Origin: Carya illinoinensis
Taxonomy: Eukaryota > Streptophyta > Magnoliopsida > Fagales > Juglandaceae
Length of the DNA stretch: 64,000 nt
NCBI RefSeq assembly: GCF_018687715.1
Contig: NC_056760.1
Coordinates: 8,345,501-8,409,500 of the forward strand
Direction of reading: 5' to 3'
Under the pieces are notes generated by a model, which ran no database searches, was not told where the DNA came from, and saw only the letters and a program-made list of their open reading frames with translations. Every line of letters starts with the position of its first letter. Within the stretch, counting starts at the first letter, position 1. Below, in pieces: positions 34,810 through 46,462 of this stretch. A program made the translations under genes and the position numbers.

Positions 34810-35976
34810 TAATTTAAAGTCATAAAGGGAGTACAGAGATCAAGTTGTACACTCCATCTGTAATGTGATTTTCAGTTCAAACATTTTCAAGAAGATTCAT
34901 AAGGGTGGGTTTGAATGAATTATGATTGGATAATGCACTCAAAATTAACAAGGCTAGCAGCAGGATCGAACTGGAGCATTCGCGGACGTGCCCAAGGGCC
35001 AAAACAATATCATTGACCACCATGAGGGCGAACATCCCTACAATACGTTTGTGCTCTTCAAAATTTTGTTTGGCATGAGCGGGAATGAGAACGATGTTTG
35101 GTCTAGCGACTCCCTTTTGTGTTGGTTTTCATGAGAATTCTTTTTGTGCCTATGAAATTTCATTTTCTTTTGTATTATAAATAAATGCCTTGCACACAAA
35201 TGGAACATGTACTGGAGTGTATTATAGTAATTGACGAAGCTTGAGAAAAGAGGAGATACTCGAATGAAGCATACCCAAACAAGCGAATGCATCTTCTTCC
35301 ACAGCTTTTAGAATTCGGGAATATTGGAACAAATAACTTCCAAGTAGTGAGTTAAAATTAAAATTAAAAGTAAAATAAAATATTATATTTTTAATATTAT
35401 TATTATTTTGAAATTTTAAAAAATTAACTTATTTTTTATATTTTATATGAAAATTTAAAAAAATTATAATTATGAAATAAGATAAAACACTTCTATTATC
35501 CAAACTAAACCTAAAAAGCCACCCATATCCGGCCATAAAACTTCTCTACCTAAAATATCACGTTGCTTTTAAGAATTCAAGAAAAATAAAAATAAAAAGA
35601 AATAAGGGTCTACGGCAATCTAAACATGGCTATAAAATTCGCTTTGTTCAAGCTCATAGCCAGGCTGTAGCACTACAAGATTTCTTTAATCGTCAGCGAA
35701 AGTCATGTTAAATCTTTAGTTGTCCCATACTTTGAATAAGGCTAACCACCAAAGGTCATAGTTTAGTTTCAAGCCAATCAAAACGACTGCATTTAAGGAA
35801 CAGCAATGTCGGGACATCTTGAAGACTTCGTGCCAAGTATCTGTATTCTGTAAGTTGCTAAATTCAAACTACATGAAAAATCATGATATATAATTATATA
35901 TAGAATATTTGTGTTGTATAAGATCGCAAGTTTAGATAAACAGGATAAAAAGCCTCTTGCAGAAAGCTGCTCATTA
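34810..35976. other. Intergenic between convergent genes
   Basis: This region holds the 3' ends of the TAF-like gene and, on the other strand, VAMP72. A MITE remnant lies at 35345-35518. No further gene is seen. Confidence 0.55.
35345..35518. mobile_element. MITE remnant related to 53479-53689
   Basis: AATATTATTATTATTTTGAA, TTATATTTTATATGAAAATTT and AATTATGAAATAAGATAAAA match the family copy at 53.5 kb in order, including an AACTAAACC-type end. No clear target duplication. Confidence 0.5.
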
Positions 35977-38967
35977 TCAGCAGTTGAACCCATGGCAAAT
36001 AGAGAGGACTATGATGAGGATCAATGCTATTAGAATCCCCAAAACAATCAGCTTGATCTTCATGTTCTGCAGCCACATTTTCCTCCGGATTTGCGTACCT
36101 GTGGTGCGGAAGTCCTGTGCCTGTAAGAAAATATGAATTGTGTGAACTCCAATTATTTCTAAAGAAGTACAATATAGGAAAATATTTCACCAGTTGTTAG
36201 ATGAGAAATCGTGTGCTTTGTTTTTTTTTTTCTTTTGTCATTATAATGCTAAAATGAAGGGATTCATAATATGAAGTCCAGTTCCTGTAGTGCGTACTCT
36301 TAAGAACAAATGCGCAATTTAATTTAAGCAACTAATCTATAATTTTTTTAAATAAAACATGGAAAAATGTGAGCTTTCTGGATTCTCACTGGATTGTCTA
36401 GCACTGCCTTTTAATTACCTATTCTGCATTCTAGATTGAGCAAATTAAGCAATATCCATAAACCACAGTTTAAATTGAACTCAAATAATGATGCATAGAA
36501 ACAAATTTATGAATATTTTCAGAGCAAATTCTTTACCAAACACATCCGAGGCTTATGAACCTCTCCACTTTACACATAAGGAAATGAAATGCATGCCTAA
36601 GAGAGAAAGCACTACTGAGTCACTGACCTGTTGATGAAGGTTCTCAGTCTTATCCACCAGAAGCTCTATCTTTTCCCCCCTATCTAAAACCTACATCAAA
36701 ACTCAAAATGGAAGTAAGGATTAACCCATTAAATGTCCTTGAACATTAACTTGGAATGCATTTTGAAAACCACAAGTTCAGAAAAATAATTGAAGGGCAA
36801 GCGTAATACTTCTTTTATGAAAACTCAAGCATTTTATTAAAATGCACAAAAGGACACAACCCAAGTACATAGGGAGTATACAAAGGACATACCAAACTAA
36901 GAAAAGAAGACAGGTGTTTAGGTGGCCATGTTGGGGACGCTAATGGTCCTCATTTGAAACTCAAAACCAAAAGGAAAGAAAAGCAAGTGTCATTTTAGAC
37001 AAAACAGAGAGAGGGAGAGACAAAGAATTGAAGATGAGGATGAATGATGTAATAATAATCATGGTAATAATATCATGACAAGTATGATGATACGAACAGC
37101 AAAAACAACCATATGCTTAGCATTATGGTAGATATTTTTTTGATCGGTAGGGTTATGGTAGATATTACAATATATTAGTTCTATTATATTCTTAATTTTG
37201 GTGTATCAAGGCCTGTTTAATGCCATTGTAAGCACATGCTTATTTTAACTGAATGTTGTATTGTACTTGGGCTTTTTTCAAAAAAAGAAAAATTTATAAG
37301 CATGGACATGTGATGTTCTATGACCAATAGAAGTCATCCATGAACCTAGTAATATGCAAATCTTTCAAATGTGGATTTGATGCGAAATCTCTTTATGTCG
37401 CTTTTGAAATATTTAATTGAACCCATGACCTCAGCTTCCATCTAATTCTTACAATAGGGAGGAGGTGCCATTTAGAGCTCATTGGAAATTGTTGGTCAGG
37501 TAAATTGATGCAGCTAAATAATGCATCTCTAGAATCTCTACCTTTTATTGTTAAAAAAAAAAAAAAATCTCTACCTTTTCAATGTTCTCCATCATTACAC
37601 CTTTAACTTCTGAAACCTGAGCCTTCACCTTTGCAAGCTTGCTTACCTCTTCAGGATGATCAATACAGTACTGCATATGTTCCTTCAATTTTGGCCTGCA
37701 TTAAATAGTACGTTATATCAGGTACTAAAAAAAGAAAATAAGACTTCCAGCATGTATTCCAATGATCATAGTCACAATAGAATACCCAAATTCCTTGCTA
37801 AGGCTGTTGGCAGGAACTGTAGCAGCCTTTCCACCTCCATATCTTGACAAAAAGTCCTCCTTGATGCGCTCCAGAAAAGTCATGGGTACCTGTCGCCCAA
37901 CTGATTCATCTGCAACTACACAATATGCTGCAACATCGAAGATGTCATTCAATCTACCCAAAGTATAAGAAGATGGTAATTGTTTCAATCTGCTGATTCA
38001 TCTGCAACTCCACAATATGCTGTAACATCGAAGATGTCAGGTCATGATCCGAACGCATAAGTCCATCACAAAGGCACCCAGAATTTTAATTATCTACATA
38101 TTCCTTGTTTTGGAAGATAGAAGAAGATGACCCTTAGCTGAATTAGTAGCTTCCCCAGGTACATAAGGAGAAAAAATGCATATGAATCAAAGTAAGAAAT
38201 ATCTTTATATATATCAACCTATCTCTGAATACCTATGCACAAGAGCACACAAAAGAATGTTCTCGATTTTATCCAGCCAATCAAACCCATCCTGAACGAA
38301 ACCATTGTCAAATTCGTTTGCTGATAAATCAGTAGAAAAGAAACAGAAATAATTTGATGAAGGTGAAACCACAATACTTCGATTTCATTTTCATTCATAA
38401 GGTTTACCTTTTTCTTTACATAAATATACTATAGATCTCACTTCATTTTGTTATCTTTTCATAATTTTCTCGACAGAAAAACAGGGAAAAATAAAACTCA
38501 AACATCAATATTATAAAAATAAAGAAAGAAAACAGATCTAGTAAAAGCAACGAGAGAAAGCCGCTCAAAGTACAATCGCATATAGGCAGACGAATTTATC
38601 GTATCAATGTCGCACAAATTTATTGAGCTCTGAAACTTCAGAGAGATTCATTTCCTCTCCAATAACAGATTGAGAAAGTCGCTTCATTTTTATTTTCTTT
38701 TTCCTTAGCAGAAATCTGTCGTGAAAAGGAGGGAGGGGGGAGGAGGGAGGGGGGGAACAGGGCGGGGAAAGACTTACTGTAGCCATTGTCGACCAGGTAA
38801 TTAAAGGTGTGGGCATCGCAGTTGTAGGTGAACTTGTTGTTGGCAGCCGGGAGCTTCTGGAGGCATTGGTGCGCTATGGAATTGAAATTGCCACTGAATT
38901 CGGTGTACTCAGCGAGAAGCACAGTTCCGCGAGAAACGAAAGCGTAAATTAGAGGCTTGTGGCTCAT
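35977..38967 (-). CDS. VAMP72: VAMP72-type longin R-SNARE
   Basis: A vesicle SNARE that drives fusion of secretory vesicles with the plasma membrane. Five GT-AG exons (38778-38967, 37786-37927, 37575-37695, 36628-36690, 35977-36120) give 219 residues, the usual length. Residues 1-125 are the longin domain (start [15 protein letters not shown]). Residues about 128-188 are the SNARE motif, with the zero-layer Arg155 in [12 protein letters not shown]. Residues 196-214 form the tail anchor ([19 protein letters not shown]) before HGFNC. This pattern is the plant VAMP72 group (VAMP721, 722, 726 and relatives); I cannot name the exact paralogue. Exon 2 starts at 37927, giving ACA (Thr64) across the junction. 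A decoy copy of that acceptor lies upstream (37993-38039). Confidence 0.95.
36812..36905 (-). mobile_element. LINE 3'-end remnant in VAMP72 intron 3
   Basis: On the minus strand, GTATACTCCCTATGTACTTGG then TGCATTTTAATAAAATGCTT resembles the 3' untranslated ends of plant LINEs. A similar TGTATTGTACTTGGGCTTTT lies at about 37255-37275 on the plus strand. Both are within intron 3 and do not touch exons. Confidence 0.4.
37901..38039 (-). repeat. Direct repeat over VAMP72 exon 2 acceptor
   Basis: About 47 bp at 37901-37947, the exon 2 acceptor and its flanks, recur at 37993-38039 with about two mismatches. The second copy, 92 bp upstream on the gene's strand, carries TGTTACAG as a possible second acceptor. 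Confidence 0.85.
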
Positions 38968-39339
38968 TTCTACCTTCTCGAGCAGATTAGGGTTCAGAGA
39001 GACATTTGAGGACTCCCCTCTCTCTCTCTGGCCACAAGCGTCTTGTTGCTTTTTCTGAAGCGCGCAGAGAGAGAGAGAGAAGAAAAAAAGTGGAGGGTTT
39101 TGATGAGGTTGAAGAAAGCAAAAGTGGGCATAGTGAGTGGAGAAGAACCCTGGTGTTTAATTATTGGTTTAAACTTTAAACAAGAGTTTGAGATATGATT
39201 ACTGATATAATTTAATTTAAATACAGAACATATATCTCTTGTCGGGACATATTAGACCCAAATTAAATCTCATTATATATTAAACAACTTACTGGTAACA
39301 ATTGAATTAGTGTGGGGGAAAAAATTCTGGTCATCGTCT

Positions 39340-41262
39340 CACAGATAACACATTATATATAGATTAACATAATGCATGTTAGAGATTACAGTTAAAAATA
39401 TACTTGATATCTTTAGAGATTACATTTTATGACTTAAGTAATAATTTTACTATTAATAAATTATTTATTATTTAGTAACTATACGTTTAAATTACTTTCA
39501 AATACGTTATATTTAGTTAGAAACAAATTTAAAAAATGTTTTATGAGATAAAAATTATAACTATTTAAATTTTTAAAGACTATGACCATATTCTTGAAAT
39601 TTTAAAAGTTATAATTATCTTAAAGTTGCATGAGTATTTTTTTCCATTGACAATTTTTTTAAATTCAAATTATATTCCATATTATCCAGAAAAACACATT
39701 TGAAAAAAAGTATTAAAATAATATTTTTCTTCAAACGTACTTTTAGTTTATTTGAAACTAAAAGTACTTTAATAAGGAACACCCAAACAATCCAATTTTT
39801 TCATTAAAGAACTTTTAACACTATTTAAGTACTTTTTAAGACTCCTACTGCAACTCCAAACAAGCCCATAATTTTTTATTTTTTTTCTTTTGCCAAATGT
39901 GTGTCGTATGCATGATGAGTAAAATAATTTAATTAGCTTATGAAGAATAACATAATAAAATAATTAATTTAAAAAAAATTAAAAAAAAAGTATAGTGTGT
40001 GGTGATGATGAGTAGCAAAATTTGTTATGAAACTGATTACTTTCGTTTGAAATATAAATCTAAATATAACTTATTGCATATTTAGGATTGCGGTAAAAAA
40101 TATAACTTATAGTTTTAGGATTTATAACTTATACCTTAAGTAATAAGTTTTACTATTAAAAAGTTATTTATTATTTAGTAACTGTATGTTTAAAGTATTT
40201 TTAAATATGTTACATTTGTTTGTAAACAAATTTAAAAAAAAAAAATGATTTCTAAGGTAGAAATGACAATTATTTGATTTAAAAAAAAATTATGACTATA
40301 TCTTTTAAATTTTGAAAATTATAATTATTTAAAAGTTATATAGGTATTTTCACATTGAAATTCGAATAAACTATATATTTAAAGCACTTTTAAATATGTT
40401 ACATTTGTTTGTAAACAAATTAAAAAAATTATTTCTAAGGTAGAAATGATAATTATTTGATTTAAAAAGAATTATGACCATATCTTTTAAATTTTGAAAA
40501 TTATAATTATCTGAAAGTTATATAAGTATTTTTGCATTGAAATTTGAATTACGTTTCACATTATTTGAAAAAGCGTGTCGAAGGAAATGATATTTTTTCT
40601 TCAAATGTAGTTTTTTGGTTTATTTGATATTAAAAAGTATTTTAATATGTAACACCTAAATAACTTAATTTTTCTATTAAAATTTTGTTAAGACTATTTA
40701 ATTTTTCTATTAAATTTTTTAAGATTATTTAAATACATTTTAAGAGTAACATAACTCCAAATATACACTTAGTGCATATTTGTGATTGCGGTAGAAAATA
40801 TAACTTATAATTTTAGGACTTATAGTTTATAACTTAAGTAATAAGTTCTATTATTAAAAAGTTATTTACTGTTTGATAACTATATGTTTATATCACTTTC
40901 AAATATGTTATATTTGTTTGGAAATAAATTAAAAAGTACTTTATGAGGTAAAAATGACGATTATTTGTATTTTTAAAAATGATGACCATATCCTCGAAAG
41001 TTTGAACATTGTATGGATATTTTCGTTTATTAAGAGTCTTTTTAAAATTCAAATTACATTCCGCATTATTTAAAAAAAGCACGTTTGAGAAAAAACATCA
41101 AAATGATACTTTTCTTCAAATGTACTTTTTAGCTTATTTGAAATTAAAAGTACTTTACTATGTAACACTCAAACGACCTAATTTTTTTTGTTAAAGAGTT
41201 TTTAAAAATATTTAAATAATTTTTAACACTCATACCACAACTCCAAATAGGCCTTACACTTT
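39340..41262. mobile_element. Cluster of related MITE-like segments
   Basis: Related segments recur at about 39340-39870, 40065-40770 and 40771-41262. They share AACTTATAAC...AAGTAATAAG, a TAGTAACTAT(A)TGTTTAAA block, AAATATGTTACATTTGTTTG and GGTAGAAATGA. Ends read GTGCATATTTGTGATTGCGG and CAACTCCAAATAGGCC. The middle segment holds an internal duplication (about 40190-40360 and 40380-40560). The first two boundaries are inferred from similarity. Confidence 0.6.
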
Positions 41263-42544
41263 TCTCGAATCATTACGAACAAAACAATTGCCCTAACATC
41301 TATAAAAGAATGGTTGATTTGGAGCGGACATCGAGAATAAAGATGAATGTTATTTGAAATTTTATATAAGATAGGAGGTGAATTGATCCCTTATTGCCTA
41401 AAAGAAGAACTGCTTGCTCTTTCCAACAATTAAAATGAGCGAAAAGTACAATTTTAGTTAGTCCTTCTAAATTAAGCGCATATGTGACTTTCTTTCGGTC
41501 CCATCATTCTCAAAGAAACTGTAGCTTTCAAAGATAATTTCAAGACTTTGAAGAGAGGATAGACTTCCTTCTTCTTTTGCGCCAATTTCTCAATTTTCAA
41601 CAGTCTTCATATTTATTAGTCCAAAAGAAAAAAGGGTTCCACGGGTGCTGGCCTTAGAGCTTTACCTTTAATATTTACTACGAAAAAGGATGGGCAGGTT
41701 GCATTATTGGCATTCACAAATAAATGTTTCCCTCAGGACTAATATTTCTGCCTTTGTCACTGAGTTATGCTGCCCATCATTTCCATGTCTGTACCCTTGC
41801 CCAACAAGTATCCCTATTAACAAAGAAAAGTGCATGAAATTAAAGAACTTTAGCTCACCTTTTGTGCATACATGAATTGCACATAGGAAATATACAATGA
41901 TAACAGACAAAAACCAGATACCAAGTTAAACATGCTAAAAAACAGTAGCATCAGATAGATTAGGATAAAGAGAAGGGAGTGGTCATTACAATTCATTTGG
42001 AGTACCGTTGAAGGGAATTGTATCATTACACCAAAATGGAAAGAATATATGTTTACATAAAGAGGAAAATTAAGAACAATATCTTATATTACAAGAATGT
42101 TAAAGTGCCAACAGCTATGTATGAGGGAATCGACTAGACATAATCCGTTAATTGTAAGTTTGGAACTCCACAAAAGGACCAAATTAAAGAAGAATGCTTG
42201 ATTGGTAAGCAAGTTCTCGATCAAGTGGATTGCTCTCTAGCAAATAATGAAAACCGGCCCATGTCGTGAAATTGAAAGTTAATTGCAATATACCACTGAT
42301 CATGAAGATCGTGAACATGATGATATAATTGGGTCCGCATGACACCATGATCTACCATGCATGTTCTTGAATTAACTCCTATAACGCATAAAACAATGAA
42401 TTGATCGAAGGACCTAACTAGGAATCGAAGGGTTTCAAGTAGTACTTATTCTAATTATATATATAGCTATTAAAAATTATGGCAGGAATATCAGTTTATC
42501 ATGAAAATTAAGGATTATCTGATGTTATGGCATGTAAATATGCT
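41263..42544. other. Intergenic, no gene seen
   Basis: AT-rich. Only short frames without recognisable domains. Confidence 0.55.
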
Positions 42545-42549
42545 TAAAT

Positions 42550-42782
42550 TATTAAGGAAAGTAATTCAAAGATGGACAGCTCACAAAATCAAGAGATTCT
42601 CTATAATTAGTGTTGGCTAAAATCTTGTATATGTTAATATTCTTTGTAACATTTAGTATCTTAGTTTTATTGACTGTATATTGCCTAAGATAGAACAGCT
42701 GCATTGTATATATTATTACTGAACAAATCAATAAAGTGTGTGGAGAATTTCCATTGGAAATTGCAGTGTCCTATTCTCTATA
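42550..42782 (+). repeat. 5' LTR of the second copia element
   Basis: It begins TATTAAGGAAAG and ends TTCTCTATA, immediately before TGGTATCA. Confidence 0.9.
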
Positions 42783-42822
42783 TGGTATCAAGAGTCCAAT
42801 CCTCAAACGAGTTTTTAATCTC

Positions 42823-43290
42823 TACCATGGCTTCCGCAACGGACACCAATACCCCACCCATTTCATCCTCTAAACCTCCTCTAGTCGTCTTCAACATAAC
42901 TACACAAATCAATCAGAAACTCACACCCTCCACCTTTCCCCAATGGCGTGCTCAATTTGAGGCACTCCTAATTGGCTATGACTTGATGGACTATGTCAAT
43001 GGCACCTCTCTGTGTCTTGTCTCCAATGGAACTCCTCCATCACAGTCCAAAAGACATCACTAGATTCGGCAAGATAAGATCATTCTCAGTGCCCTTCTTG
43101 CCTCTACATCCACCACCATCACACCCCTCATAGCCAAAGCCAAGACATCACACGATGCTTGGCAAAAACTCAAACATATGTAGTTAGTAAATCGCGTACA
43201 AGAGCGATGCAGTTGAAAGAAGAATTGACCTTGATTCAGCGAGGGAATCGCACGGTTCCAGATTATCTTCATGTCGTTAAAGCACATCAA
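42823..43290 (+). pseudogene. Copia Gag (deleted)
   Basis: MASATDTNTPPISSSKPPL, then TFPQWRAQFEALLIGYDLMD, is a copia Gag N-terminus. After a stop at 43061-43063, a second part (KSRTRAMQLKEELTLIQRG and YLHVVKAHQQ) continues in another frame. The zinc knuckle, protease and pre-integrase block are missing. Confidence 0.85.
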
Positions 43291-44400
43291 CAACCATTTG
43301 GTTCTACTAGTTTTCAAAGTCATTCGCCTCCTAAAATTATTTATACTGATGTTTGGGGACCTGCCCACTACACTGGCTTAGATGGTTCTCGGTATTACCT
43401 CATACTTGTTGATCATTATACAAAATACATGTGATTTTATCCCATGGTCACTAAGTCCAATGTCTCAACCATTTTTTCACAATTCAAAAAACTTGTTCAG
43501 ATGCACTTCAATTCAAAAATAAAAAGTCTATATTCTGACAATGGGGTTGAATTCATACATTTCAAAATTTTTTTATCTCTCAATGGGATTAGTCATTACA
43601 CCACGGCTCCATATACCCCTCAACAAAATTGTGTCTCTGAATGATTTCATCGTCACCTTGTGGAAACCTGTCTCACATTACTTCATGATGCCTCGTTACC
43701 TCCTTCATATTGGCCACATGCTTTTCAAACCCCTACTTACCTCATAAATAGTCAACCTACACCACTTCTTCAAAATAAATCCCTTTTTGAAGCACTCTTT
43801 GATCAAAGGCCAAATTATCACAAATTAAAAAAATTTGGATGTCTTTGCTATCCTTTTCTCAAGCCATATAACACCAATAAAATGGAGCCAAAATCATCAC
43901 CGTGCATATTTCTTGGTTATTCTCAAACTCAAAATGCATACAAATGTATGGATCCCTTAACCAAGAAAATTTACATTTCAAGACACGTTCTCTTTGATGA
44001 GCTGAAAAATTTCTCTTCATGGCCTGCGTCCGAAGGCCCAATCCACTGCTCTAGCCCAAATGCGTCTCCAAAGCCCTTAGACCCAATTGCATTTATTCAG
44101 TTTTTGCCTTCTGCGACTTCCCTTCCCGTCCTTCCCAAATCGGCTATGAAGCTCTCGTGTCTCAACCCTTAATCTCATCTCAGCCGTCGTGGCCACCACT
44201 TAGCTCGAAAACTGCAGTTGCTGTCGTCGTCGCACCTCCAGGTAATATTTCCTCTCTCTCTCCTCATGATTGTTCTCCTATACATGTAACCCTAGATCCC
44301 ATGCCCTCCAATTTACATGAATCTGTTCTAGAGCCCCTTCAACCCATCAACTCAGACTCATTCAATGATCACACGGTCAATGAATAACATATAAAAACCC
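43291..44400 (+). pseudogene. Copia integrase
   Basis: The catalytic Asp residues lie in YTDVWGP and YSDNGVEF. The third position lies in TPQQNCVSE, which is followed by a TGA. A TGA near 43432 falls where the family has Trp, and another at 43642 where it has Arg. The C-terminal core continues to about 44050 (HVLFDELKNF). Without protease and with these stops it is inactive. Confidence 0.85.
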
Positions 44401-44460
44401 AAACAGCTTCATAATATCACCAAACACTCATTACCCTCATCCATTGAACCTACATGTGTC

Positions 44461-45977
44461 AGTCAAGCCGTGTCTCACCCAAAGTGGCATGAGGTTATGT
44501 CTAGTAAGCTTACTACTCTTATGAGACATGGTACATGGGATTTGGTACCACCACCAAAAGATTGTCACCCTGTGGGCTGTAAATGGGTTTTTAGGGTCAA
44601 ATGGCATGCAGATGGCTCAGTTGACAGATTTAAGGCTAGACTTATGGCCAAGGGCTATAATCAACGCCCAAGAATTGACTATAAGGAGACCATTAGTCCA
44701 GTTATCAAACCTGCGACAATTAGGTCTGTTTTAGCAATTGTCGTGCTAAAGGGTTGGGAATTAAGACAAATGGATATCAACAATGCGTTTTTACACGGTC
44801 ACTTGACAGAAACTGTTTATATAACATAGCCTCCAGGCTTCAAGGACCGGTCCAAACCTGAGCATGTCTGTAGATTAAGAAAGGCTACCTATGGGCTTAA
44901 ACAAGCTCCACGAGCATGGTACTCAGAACTTAAAAATGCCATTACTCAGCTTGGGTTTCACAACTCTCATGCTGACTCTTCTCTATTTATTTATGCTCAT
45001 GCATCCATTACATGTACTTACTTGTGTATATTGATGATTTGATTATTACGGGCAACGATACAAAGTTTGTGTCATCTGTTATTCACAAGCTTGGTGCTCA
45101 GTTCTCATTAAAAGACATGGGTCTGTTACATTACTTTCTTGGAGTGGAGGTTATCTGGTTTATTTTTATCCCAACATAAATATGTTCGTGATATTTTGGA
45201 AAGCACAAACATGTTGGGTGCAAAGGATGTCTCCACTCCACTTTCAACAAGCACCTCTCTTCAACTCTTGGATGGCACTGCAGCAGTGGATAGCACTGAA
45301 TATAGGTGTGTAATTGGAAGTTTGCAATATCTATCATTGACCCATCCAGACATCTCATTTGCTTTCAGTAAGCTGTCTCAATTCATGCATAAACCTATTG
45401 TCACCCATTGGACAACAACAAAGAGATTACTCTGATATCTCAAACACACCATTTTTCATGGAATACAAATCAAAAAGTTAGTAACATCTCACTTAACTAC
45501 CTATAGTGATGCTGATTGAGCAAGGCATCATGATGACAGAAAGTCCACATCAGCTTACATTACTTTTCTTGGCTCCAATCCAATTTCATGGAGCTCCAAG
45601 AAACAACGTGCAGTTGCAAGGTCATCTACAGAGGCTGAATATAGAGCATTAGCAAATGTAGCAACTAAAACCATGTGGTTACTTTTTCTGTTCAAGGAAC
45701 TTCGCTTCCCCATCATAACTCCACCTTCTCTCCTTTGTGACAATCTTGGAGCCACTCACTTAAATTTTAATCCAGTGCAACATTCAAGAATGAAACATTT
45801 CCAAATTGATCTTCACTTTGTAAGGGATTTAGTTCAAAAAAATCTGCTTAAAGTTTGTCATGTTCACACTCAAGATCAGTTGGCAGATTTACAAACAAAA
45901 GCACTGTCAAAGCAAAGGATGGAGTTTTTGAGGAACAATATTGGTCTTGCCGATGGCAACCCCATCTTGCGGGGGCG
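44461..45977 (+). pseudogene. Copia reverse transcriptase and RNase H
   Basis: KWVFRVKWHADGSVDRFKAR, LRQMDINNAFLHG and YGLKQAPRAWYSEL are reverse transcriptase blocks. A TAG follows TETVYIT where the family has Gln. The DD motif region ([15 protein letters not shown]) is shifted near 45000-45050. RNase H blocks YSDADWARHHD (with a TGA inside) and RSSTEAEYRALANV follow, and the frame ends at the polypurine tract. Confidence 0.87.
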
Positions 45978-46208
45978 TACTAAGGAAAGTAATTCAAAGA
46001 TAGACAGCTCACAAAATCAAGAGATTCTCTATAGTTAGTGTAGGCTAAAATCTTGTATATGTTAATATTCTTTGTAACAGTTAGTATCTTAGCTTTAATG
46101 ACTGTATATTGCCTAAGATAGAATAGCTGCATTGTATATATTATTACTGAACAAATCAATAAAGTGTGGAGAATTTCCATTGGAAACTGCAGTGTCCTAT
46201 TCTCTATA
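45978..46208 (+). repeat. 3' LTR of the second copia element
   Basis: It begins TACTAAGGAAAG after GCGGGGGCG and ends TTCTCTATA, before TAAAT. Confidence 0.9.
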
Positions 46209-46241
46209 TAAATAATGATTTTAGTTTATCATTACCATTAC

Positions 46242-46462
46242 AGATGTGTTTCATATCTCTTTCAACGACTTCCAGTGACCTGCAATCAGAAGATAGGTGG
46301 GGCTCGGTGTATTGGGGGACACCTCCAATGTTTAAGTCATTATACAAATTTTGAAGTGTTTCGAGTCTCAGAACTTTCAGAAGTTTACTGAAATTAGTCA
46401 ATGACCTACATTCTGATTTTAGGTCACTGAAAATTGTTGGCAGAGATACGAAATACGTTCGT
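46242..46462. repeat. Imperfect inverted repeat
   Basis: The left arm at about 46242-46290 (TTTCATATCTCTTTCAACGA, CAGTGACCTGCAATCAGA) pairs with the reverse complement of 46415-46462 (CTGATTTTAGGTCACTGA, GGCAGAGATACGAAATACG). About 75% identity by eye over some 48 bp, with a loop of about 125 bp. Unidentified; possibly a MITE or a relic of an inverted duplication. Confidence 0.55.

Larger units (their letters stand above)
42550..46208 (+). mobile_element. Short Ty1/copia element with TA...TA LTRs
   Basis: The element is flanked by TAAAT (42545-42549 and 46209-46213). LTRs are 233 and 231 bp and differ at about nine positions plus one 2-bp indel (about 4%). The primer-binding site TGGTATCA (42783-42790) directly follows the 5' LTR, and a polypurine tract GCGGGGGCG precedes the 3' LTR. 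LTR ends are TATT or TACT and CTATA rather than TG...CA. A deletion joins Gag to integrase. Stops at several sites make it inactive. Confidence 0.93.
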
